DNA of 64,000 nt, taken from assembly GCF_030463535.1 (NCBI RefSeq), contig NC_132881.1:40080973-40144972 (forward strand), written 5' to 3'. Numbering within the stretch: position 1 is the first letter of the stretch; each line of letters opens with the position of its first letter. The notes below the pieces were generated by a model. It was given only the letters and a program-made list of their open reading frames with translations. It was not told the origin of the DNA and searched no databases. Shown one piece after another: positions 12,118 to 23,434 of the stretch. The translations under genes and the position numbers were made by a program. The DNA comes from Salminus brasiliensis (Eukaryota; Chordata; Actinopteri; Characiformes; Bryconidae).

Positions 12118-15100
12118 GATTTTGATCACCACTGTCCGTGGGTGAATAACTGTATAGGCAGGAGGAACTACCGCTACTTCTTCCTGTTCCTGCTCTCTCT
12201 GACTGCTCACATAATGGGCGTCTTCGGGTTTGGCCTACTCTTCGTCCTCAACCACACACAGGAGCTCGACAGAGTACACTCCGCCGTCACGTATCCTTCT
12301 ATGCTATGTGGGTTTGTGTGGGGAACCATTAGTAAGTGCTTCAGTGCACTAAATTACCAGTTTTTGCACCTACATTATGGGTCTCTTTTGTAGGTTTGCG
12401 ATTACTGACTACAGCCTGCATGTTGCTGCACAATTATTCAAGATTTAAAAGTTTATTGTATATATGCACAGCAGAAACAAGCAGTTACACTGTACAATGA
12501 AATTCTTACTTTGCAGTTCCTCCATTTACTGACAGTCTTATGAATATCAATATAAAAAGAGAGAAACAGAATATAATAAATATAATTAAAATACTAAAGT
12601 AAAGCTAAGTTAAGAAAGTTAGAGTCGAGTAGAGTTGCATATGTAAAATGCATCGTGCAAGTACAAAAGTAAACAGTATTTGAACAACAGTAGCGGCCCG
12701 ATGGTAGGAGCGTGAAGAGGCTGTGTTGAGGGTGTGTAATGTGATAATGCTGTGGGCCCTCCTGATGCCCCTGGTCCTGTAGTGTGTTCCTGTTGTGAAT
12801 TATCCTCCCTCTACCTCATCTGACCATAGTAGTAAACAGATATGCTCTAGTAAAATATTTATAAATATAAATGCATTGGTTTTATGTCTCTTCTATTTAT
12901 ATTTATATCTCATATTTATTTTATATTATCTTATATTTATATCTACTCCCTAATTTTCCATTGATGACGTGAAGGCATGCAGGGGTCTTTTTCTTCATAG
13001 CCAGATGAAAGTTTTTTTTTTTTTTTTTTTATTATTATTAGATCTATACCTGCATCTTCATTAGGCTCTGATCAGGTAGCTCTGCTGGTTTGTTACTGGG
13101 CTCGTTGAAGACTGCTGAGCATTTCAGTAACCCGGTCCGGCTATGAAGGGATGCTTTGATTTCTAAAATGGATGTGATGTGATGTGATGCAGTCCGTTCT
13201 GTGTTTAACAGGTTCTGGATATTGTGTGTAAAGGGGAAAAGTAGTTGTTTTGTTATTAATGGTGGATTTTTGTGAATTATTTGTGAACTAATGGTAGTTT
13301 ATTAACCCTTAACCTGATGCAAGGCCTTCTTTCGGGCTTGATAACTCAGGAACACTCAGCAGGGTGTAGCATCTCTAACCATAGAGATTAAATAATGTAT
13401 ATAGACAAACCCAGGAAAACAGTTCTGTATATTAAGACAGCTTTATACTTGGTGGATTTGCAACTGGTGTATTGACCCTGCTCATTGGATCGTTGGTCAC
13501 TGGTCAAAAGGCAATGTTATCTTTCTTCTACCCATATATTTTGCATGGTGGACTGTTCTCTGCACAGCAGTTGCACTAACTTGATGGTGACACATTGGTT
13601 ATTTATTGGACTGATACAAACATAAGAGACACTTTTACACACCTCAGTGTCACTTCTTATTTGAGTGTAGGCTGTTAACCAGAAATATTGAGCTGACAGA
13701 TGTCCTGTGGTCAGACAATGAATATTAATGAAGGGGTAGAAGACGACTACCGCAAACTTTTATATAGAGCCATAGTCTCTAACTGCTCTACAGCTGTATT
13801 CACAAGGTCAACAAAATAGGCATGTCTAATAAAGTGGCCAGTGCATGAATAAGGGTCAGTGTTTATATTATATGATAGTGTTTATATATATATATATCAT
13901 AATTAGCAATAAAAATAGATGTATAATTAGTGTATTTCTGTATATGTGTGTTTGTGTCATTTTCCAGTTGTTTCCTTGACATTATTCTTCTTAGTATGGC
14001 TGTTATGTGTGTTGCTGGACTTTTCTTCATCCCGGTAGCAGGCCTTACGGGGTTCCACATTGTGCTGGTGGCAAGAGGCAGGACTACTAATGAACAGGTG
14101 TGTCTGTCTGTGTGTCTGTCTATCTGTCTGTGTGTCTGTCTGTCTGTGTGTGTGGGTGGATGAGCATGACATGCACAGTCATAATCTCTAGCAGTCTTGG
14201 TTGTTTTGCTGGTCCAACAACGCTCATGTTGGTAAGATTATAATCCTTGTAAGGCAGTTTTATAAACCTTGCGAGTGTAACCTCTACACAGCTTGTAATC
14301 TTAATCTTTATGCCCTCTTTCAGTCGCTCCCTCCCTTTGTGTGAATCATAACAGTCACCATACCTGACTGTTATTTCTCCTGTTTCTGCATTTATTTTCC
14401 AGAATTGTTATTTGCCATTCAAGCATTTCAAAAAAATATTGTGTACTGTAGCAAACCAATCACAATATTGACCAGATTTCCCATAATCTTGTAAAGATCT
14501 AAAATCTTAATTTATTGACCATTTGACCCAGTTTTAAGGTATTTTTTTCTTTTTTTCCATGATTGATTGTTTTACAAAATAAGTTATATTCAGATGATTT
14601 AATCCATTTACATCAGTCTCCCTCAATTTTTATTATTATTTTTTTTATGCAGTGCACAATCAAGAGCTCTATCAAGAGCTAATCAGTCCTTCATAATATT
14701 ATGATATTTGGTAACTTTTGCTGAGTTGGTTTAGCTTGGTACAGTACTTTCGTATGTTCTGCCATTCTGATAAATCTAGCTTGCTGAATTGGCACAACAT
14801 GGGGCTGTGACTAACTCTTTACAAATGCCCATCAGACAACTATACAACACGCAAACACAGAATAAAGTGTGCTACCATTCAGATCAGTCTTATTGTGTTA
14901 TTGTGTTATTTGTGACAAAAAGCAAGGTAAGGCTCTCAGTTTTATCTGCATCAGCCAAGGTGTATGTATACAATCTGTGTTGTGTGTGTCTTTTGCCATT
15001 GAATTGAATTATGTGGCTGTGGGAGTGGGCAGTGCATTTGAATTACATTTAACAACTAGAGCCGGGATTTATCATGTGTTTTTATTATTTATCATGTGCA

Positions 15101-18100
15101 CAAGGAGCTTGGATCCGGCCATTGGTGTAGTATCAAGTATTCTTTGCAATATATAGAACATGTACATATCGTTTACAGGCAGTGTAGACAGTCCACACAG
15201 TATACAGGCAATAAGAAAAGTATAAGAACAATAATATACAGACAGTGTACTTATTATATTACTTACAGACGCAAACATAGAAAATACACACATTCATCAA
15301 GCAGCAGATATAAAAAATTAAAAATTCCTAGGAAAACCCAGCAGAGAACCGTTAGATTGGATAGATTTGAATGTTTGTTTCTATGTGCGTGGTTTTTCTA
15401 TCGCATATCAAATCATTCCATGGAAGCACCATCAGCAGTGGCTTACAAAACAAAATGTGTGCACACAAGTCCTTCAACAGCACGCTAAAGACAGAAATCG
15501 GATGCTAACAAACACTAATGTGAAGTGTCTGGGCAGAAATATCAGACAAGCAACATGGCTTGTGATGTAAACATGTTGTGTTTGAAGGTGTGTAAATTAT
15601 AGTGTTAACCAGAATTGTTGATTTCTCTGTTTTTTCTGTAGGTGACGGGGAAGTTCAGAGGAGGAGTGAACCCTTTCACTAACGGCTGCTGGAGAAACGT
15701 GTCCCGCGTTCTCTGCAGCTCACAGGCGCCCAGGCATGTCCTTCACACTTTCAATTACATCCCTGTCTTCACACCATCTCTCCTTTCCATCCACTTACCA
15801 TTTTGAAGACTTGAGACTCTTTAGAATTCATCACAACAAATTATATAAACACCACTTTCATTTATCCATCATTACACATGTTCTGGTCTTGTGCAAAAGA
15901 GGCTTTTCATTGAACATTCTCCATTGATGCATGATTACTGCAGTCCTGGGGTTAATCTGTCTGGAAAACCACACTGTTTCAGGTAGAGCTGTGCTATATT
16001 GTAATATGAAATGTTATCTGTAGGAAATGTTGCGGTATAACAGTAGTTCTTGGAGATTTGTGCAGAATTTCAGGATATTAACCCAAATTCTCTAAGCCTG
16101 GACTTACCCTCTTGGCATCTTTACAGCTGTATGGGCTAAAGATTAACCCTAAACACGCTTCAAATGAAAAGCAGCCAAATAATGTGTTGTTAAAGATGTT
16201 AAAGCTTTCCACCAGTAGCCTCAATATACATAACTATTTTTTTGTTTTACTTTTTAGCTTTAATATGGATAATTTTTTTCTTAAAGCAACATTGAGTAGC
16301 ATTTTTTAAAAAGGGAAAAAAGTCCTGTATAATGGCTACTCCGGGCTTAGCATGTTGACAACTGCACTGTGTAACTTTGCACAGTGCAGCTTGCACATGT
16401 TCTAAGAAAAAGTCTAATGTTTTATATTGCATTGAACACTTGATATAAATCAGTAATAAGCCCTTAATTACATTATTTGTCTTGTGAGTGTGTATGCTTG
16501 CCTACTTGGAAACTGTCACAGTGCATTCAGCAATAAAGAAAACATGGTGATGGAAAATATGGCAACGCACAGAATTCTCCAATTCCACTGATTAAAATGC
16601 TGATCTTTCTTCTGTTATTCTGTCTTTTGAGACAATCCAGAGATTTTAGAAAATGTTCACATTCTTCTAAACCTTACTGTTGGGGTAATATCAGGGAGTC
16701 CGTAACAATGTTTGGTAACGCTTAAAATGCTTCATTTATCCACCCTAGGTACCTAGGCAGGAAGCGGAGGGCTCAGACAGTGTCTGTACAGCCCCCCTTC
16801 CTTCGGCCACAGCTCTCAGAGGCACAGCTGGCAGCCAAGGTGCTCGACAACGGTATCCAAGGAGATCTGCACCGGGTAGGTCATCTTCACACACGTCCCT
16901 TTGTTCTGTGCTTTTATTTATTTGTTTATTTATTTATCCCCCCCCCCCCCCCCTTCATCTACATTCACAATTGTTACCACTGTCTATGATCAGTTGTTCA
17001 TTTGTAGTTTTCACTAATTACTGACTCCCTAAACAATGTATGCAAATTAGGTCTATTACTATAATGGCACTATAATAAAGCTTGTTACTGAGAAATTTGA
17101 AATGTCACTGCTGGTTCTTGAAACAATCTAATAATTGTTTGATCATATATGAAAGACACTCCTTAATATTGACCGAATATTGGGTGCAAATGCAGGTCAT
17201 TAACTTTATTCTCTCCTATGTTTAAAGCTAGTGCCAGCCAGTGACACTAACTAGCTACAAAAAATATTTACATGACTTAAGTTAGCATTGCATTTATCAT
17301 GAGCTTTTTTTATGGTCCTGTTTCACATTACACTGTATGTCCAAGTATGTGGACACCCCTAATGAATGCTTTTAGCTACTTTAAGTTGCATCCATTGCTG
17401 ACACAGATGTGCAAATGCGCACACACACAGCTTGTCTAGGACTTGTAGAGAAGTATTGTCAGTAGAGTAGTCTAATGTCTTGAGCAGATCAACATGAACC
17501 TATTGGCACCATGCCTAATGCCAGACATGAGTTAGAGGGGTATAAGGCCACTGGCATTAAGCTGTGGAGCAGTAGAACTACGTTCTCTGGAATGATGGTG
17601 CTCCATCCAATACTTTTGGGATGAGTTGGAAATGAGGTGGGTTGGTGATCATTTACTATCCTGACCTCACTGAAGCTTTTGTCATTGAATGCAATAAAAT
17701 CCTCACAGCAGTGCTGCAAAATCTAGTAGAAAGCCTTCCCTGGACACTAAAGATGGTTATTAATATATGTCGGTTTGTCTTAAAAGCCAGTTAATCCTGT
17801 CTGTGTTGTCACTCTTCTTACCATTTTTTTTTTCTTAAGTGTGCTATTCTATGCTGACTCATGAATTGTCTCTTTCTCTATCTCTCTCCCTCAGTCTAAG
17901 AGTAGCTTAGAGATGATGGAGAGTCAGTCTGCTGATGCTGAGCCACCTCCTCCTCCTAAACCAGAGCTTAGATATCCCGGCCTGTCAAGAGGATCCACTG
18001 GACACTCTGAAGGTATGTTGAATTAGGGGGGAAAACAATGCTCATTGTGGAGATTGCCAGAAAGTCTGGTAGGTTCTGTTGGTTACTGTGACCAAGAACC

Positions 18101-21100
18101 CATACTTCAACACAAAGTGCCTGAAGGGTCTGTTTGTTTTTTTATTCGAGTGATTTTAAGCACTTTTTTATGTGAAATCGTATAATTACTCAAAATGCCC
18201 ATCCCTCACACACATCTTTTATGTATGTATGTAAGTGTTATTCTTATTGTTTTGACTTGTTGTTGACATGGATGCTAGTGTTTTGTGCTAGCATGAAAAT
18301 CAGAAATCTAAGCTGTATTGAAAAGTAAAAGCTTAAGTGATGCAGTGATCTTAATTGTGTATCTGTGTGAATATTAGTTTTTTTCATGTGTGTCTTAAGT
18401 GCTGATATTAACATTTATGAGATTTGGAAATTAAGACCTATCTACCTATATGTTTATGGCTTGTTTTAAGCAGTTATCTGGTGCTTTACTAATAGTTTGA
18501 GCTGATTCCATCTGGCAGGTGAGCCAGGATGCAAAGAGCTACTAGAATATTTGCATTGGTGGATGGAGGGGGAGAGGAGTTTCATAAGCAAATTTTAGAA
18601 AAATAATAAACTTTTTTTTTTCCTTTTTTTGTGAATATGTAACCCCAGTCTATTTATATGTGGCTTGCATCTGTTTTATATGTTTTGTTTATATTTTTTA
18701 TGCCTTTAGACAAACTTATTTCCTGTCTCCTTGTTGCTTACATGTCTCTTCTGTTTTCCAGAGAGCAGCCTGTTAAATAAAGCTCCACCAACACCCACCA
18801 TGTACAAATACAGACCTACTTACAGCAGCCCAGGAAAGAACCACACCGCGCTGACACACGCCTATGCCAACCAGGTAACCTGTGTTTGTGTGTGTCACAT
18901 GTTTTTTTGGTTTTTTTTTGAGTACTGGTGACAGCATGTACCTCACAAGGGTATGTGTTTACTTATTTGTGTGGATGTGTGAATCAGTCTGGCTCTGTGA
19001 TTTCATGCAGAAGTCGTGATTAATATGTCCACTATCATTCATCCCTTGCTGCATGTGTCTAGTTATGATTTCTTTCACGCTTGATATTTTTAAATCCTCT
19101 CCTTTTTTTCTGTTTTTAATCCATTCTTCTGCATTAATGTGTTTTCTTTCTTTTGATTTGGTTGACCCAGTGGCTTTCAGTTGAACAGTATCAGTAAGTT
19201 TACACTGTACTCATTTTTTTTTTTATTTGTACATTTGTGTCTGTGTGTGTGTTGTTTGTCTGTTTCTAAGCCTTTCTCTTACTCTTAGAAAATTTGTCTC
19301 ACAGGTTCAAGTCTATGATTGTTTAGGCATGCTAACATGAAGTTTCAGTTCTCTGCTGTTTTTGAATATTTATTCTTTTAGTTTAGGGTAGTTTTGTCCT
19401 TTGGTCTTTTGTCCTTTTTTTTTTTTCTTTGCATATGCCCTGGTACATCAGTTGGGTAACACTGCACTCAATATCTGATTCCCTTTATGTAAGGCAGTTA
19501 CTAATTGATAGAAAATTCCAATCATTTTCATTATTCCTCATTTCCATCAGCACACACAAACTCACCATCTGTCCTCTTAGCATAGCTGTGAGAGAAAGGC
19601 AGACTTGGATTTAGCAGCACCGTGCACATCTAATGGATGTGTGTTTGAACGAGTTGTGGCTGTACAGCACTGGATTACGGTAGACCAAATTAGAAACACA
19701 ACACAGCACTACATCATTTTGCTGATTTGCTGATTTTTTTGTCTGTCCATTTTGTTGGCTTAAAGCAGCGCAGTTTTGTTCCACTGGCAGCAAAAAAAGT
19801 GATTGATGTTTACAGTTTTTTTTCCTGTGGCATCATTCATACCTTATATGCCATTTGAGCTTTTTGAAGGATTTGGTTCACAATGAAAAATGGAGGAAAT
19901 GTATGTTTTGCTGGTAGTGTCTGTTAAATCACTGGTGGTGGCACCCTATGGCAAAGATGGCTTATGATGTAGAGAAAATATTGCAAAATGCTTACGTCAT
20001 TCAGGGTTGCAAATTACATGATACCAGCACTGCCTTTTCCCCACAAATCTACGGTGTGGACTTCTGATTTGTCCATCCTTGCTTGTAACCACCACGGCGT
20101 CTGTGAATTCTGGCCACTCTCAGCATCCAAGCATTTATTTATTTTTTATTCTCTCTCTCTCTCTCTCTCTCCTTCTCTCATGGTGTCACTGTAGCTGTAG
20201 AACACATCCCAAGCTCTCCATTGTTGTCTTCAGTTTTGCTGTACTAATATTCCAGTAAAACATTGTCAGAAATCGACCCAATCATGGGTAACAATGCTTC
20301 AAAATATAGAGCAATGCTTAGTCTTAAAGTGACCGTGTGCATTGTACAAATCGTGACCGTACAAATGGGGAACAGGCATTCTGTTATACCGCTTTATACC
20401 TCTTCCCAGCTCTAGTCGCATTAGTAGATAATGCAACAGTATGGATGCGGTCAAACCATGGACAGAGTGTATTGTTAAAATTCTACAGATTAGGGGATGA
20501 CTTTATGGGCAGACCTGTCCTAATATTTTAACTCAACATTCTGCTGTTACCCTCCAACAGTTGGTGTCTACAATAGTAATGGAAACTTCCAGACGTTGGA
20601 CATTAGCCTGATATTGTTGCCAGCATTGTTTAAACAGTGTATACTGCATACGTGAGATGATTGTATACACACAAGGGTGTGTGTTGATAAAGTATGCATG
20701 TTGGCAGACACCTGAGGGTCTTATTTACTAGATACTTTTTCATTTGGACGGGCGGATAGACGTTGAGCTTGCATCTGACAAAACCTCCATTGTTGTGGCC
20801 AGCTTGGTGAACTGTAGATCTTGGAAGCTCTACAGGATCTCTACAGGAGGAGCTCTAAATGCTGAGACTTATTTTAACCTGACTGGACATGCCTTAAAAA
20901 GTTTCAATTGCTTTTACAGCAAAAAAGGGTGTCCGAGCCCGTCCTTTATTTATTCAGTCCTCTGTCTTTTAAATTGGGCCCTAATATTTCTTGAAATTCA
21001 GGAGATATAACTGAAGAAATTATATATAAGATCATTCTCTTCTTGCGTAAGTATTTAAAACTAGAATTCAAACAATTGTTAAAAGATACAGAGAAGAACC

Positions 21101-23403
21101 CAGACTTCAACATCTTGAAATGTGTTTAGAATTACTTTGGTTGTGCAAAGCAGAAAATGTTCCAGCTTCTAAGATAGAAATCCAGCGCTCCAGGACTGGA
21201 GTTCCCCATCCCTGCCCTAATATAGCTGATGTCCTATTCACCCCCAGTGCTTATGCCTTTACTACAATTCCAGCATTACTGCTCCTCTTTCTTTCTTCTC
21301 CTCAGCTTTGTCTTATTCCTCCTATACCAATTTCAGTTTCCTCTATATTTAATACAGTTCTTTCTCTGCCTCTCTCCCATTCTCTTACTTTCTCTGTTTC
21401 TCTCTCACTCTGTCTGTGTCTCTCTCTAGATGAGTCGTGGGGACAGTCTGAAGGAGTCCTCCTCCTCTCTCCTCCAGTCCAGTCAGCAGCCAGGCTACCG
21501 CTCTGAGCCCAGTCTGGATGGCCGTGAGGGAGGAGTAGGAGGAGGAGGAGGAGGAGGAGAGCGTGGGGTAGTTGAGCGACCTACTGTAGGCCAGGGTGTG
21601 CCTCCGGGCCCCGGAATCCCTGGTTACTCTTTGGGGGGACGCTCTTACCCCTCCTTCTCAGACCCCACTGTGCTCTCTGGAGGTGCCTCACGTTCCTCCA
21701 GCGTTCGCTCCTCCCACAACGCACCACCATCAGAGGCCACCACCTCCACCAGCTACAAGAGCTTAGCCAATCAGACGCCTCCGCCAGCCCCACGTAACGG
21801 CAGCTTGTCCTATGACAGCCTGCTCACGCCATCCGAAAGCCCAGATTTTGAGTCTGCAGCGCCTGAGCTGTCTCCTGGGCGAGCGCGCACACCTGTGCTT
21901 GGCTACAGCTCTCCGTTCCTGTCTGCGCAAATTGCTCAGCAACGGGAGGCGGAGCTCCACCAGTCTTCTGCCTCTAGCTCCGCCCTGCTTGCTTCTCCGC
22001 ACCGCACTGCCTACTTACGTGGCTCTGCCTCATCCCCACCCCCCCCACCTGAAAGAGAGCGCGAGAGGCTGCTTCATGACACGCAGCCTCATCACCACCA
22101 CCACCATCATCACCACCACCACCACCGGCCACCGCGCTTTGCCCGCCCGCCCCTCCTGTCTGACTCAGGATTGTCACAGCCCTCGTACCCGTACCGCACT
22201 CGCTCCACGGACGCTCCGCTGCCCCCCTCTACCCATCCGCCCCGCTCTCCCCACCCCCCTCCCTTAGGGAAGTCTCTGTCCTACTCCAGCGCCGCAGCTG
22301 CTGAGATGCAGTATCGCCTGGTCCGCAAGGCCTCCGCTTCAGTCGGGGGAGGGGGCATCCAGGCGCCCAAGTGAGTAACACCACCCCCCCCCCCCTCAGC
22401 CTTTCGACGCTCTGCGCAGCCTGCTGCCTCCTTCCTCCTCCTCCTACTCCTCCTCCTCCCAGACTCCTGTGAGTGCATCTCTCTCTTTAACTTGACCTTT
22501 CTGGAGTTTCCCACCTTTTTATTTCCTTTCAAGCTCTTGTTGCCTCATTGAATGCTGCTTGGACTCACTGCCAGCTGTTGCTTGCTTGCAAATCATTATG
22601 CTTACATAGTTAAGGTTTTACCTGAACCAGTGCGATAAAACCTCGGCTTTAAAAGTTTAAAATTTTGTTTAGTTCAGACTTGGATAGTCAGAAACGCCTG
22701 TCCGCACTTTTGACAGAGTTTTTAAATTGTTACAATGAAGGCCTGTAATTGTATATGATCTCTGTACATATAAATAGTGCATAAACTGTGGAAAGTGAGT
22801 TTTTTTGTGTCGTTTCAGATTTGAAAAATTGTTGTTTTTGGTCATCGTGAGCAAAGTCAAAGTTCTGTATCTCAGAAACAAAGATACAAGCCTGACTTTA
22901 TTAAGACATTATTTCATGAAAGTATTAAGCAAGTCTGTAGTGCTCAGTTGGGTAGATTTATTATTTTTAATAGTATATAAAATTGATTGTTGATTATGTT
23001 CCATGTACACTATATGTTTGTGAATCCCCTTCTAAAGAGTACATTCAGCTACTTTAAGTTGCACTTATGCTGACACAGATGTGCAAATGTTGAGCACACT
23101 GCTTGCGTAGTCCCTGTAGAGAAGCATAGGACTCTCTGGAGCCCAATGTCAGGGGTATAATACCCTTTAGCATTAAGCTGTGGAGCAGTGGAACAGACTT
23201 TTCTGGAATGAGAACTCTTGTCACCAAGTGCCCTCATATCCTCACAGCAATGCTTCAGAATCTAGCAAAAAGGCTTTTTAAAAATGAATTACTTAATGTA
23301 TTTATTTATTTTTGTATTAATATCCTAGATTATGGAAGGAAAACTGAATGAGCAGGGGTCCCGATACTTTTGTCTGCGTAATATATGGAACTTTTTGCTT
23401 AGA

Positions 23404-23434
<31 letters not shown>

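Noticed and set aside
19171-19194. Possible tiny extra zdhhc5 exon (ag before 'tggctttcag', gtaagt after)
   Set aside because: 23 nt would shift the frame, a stop follows in the natural frame, and exons 9 and 10 already join in phase as in other vertebrates.
20744-21010. 88-codon open frame in zdhhc5 intron 9
   Set aside because: No similarity to known proteins, no flanking splice logic, probably chance or old repeat.
21581-22177. Minus-strand and alternate-frame open frames across zdhhc5 exon 10
   Set aside because: Shadows of a long GC-rich, Ser/Pro-coding exon whose true frame is established by homology.
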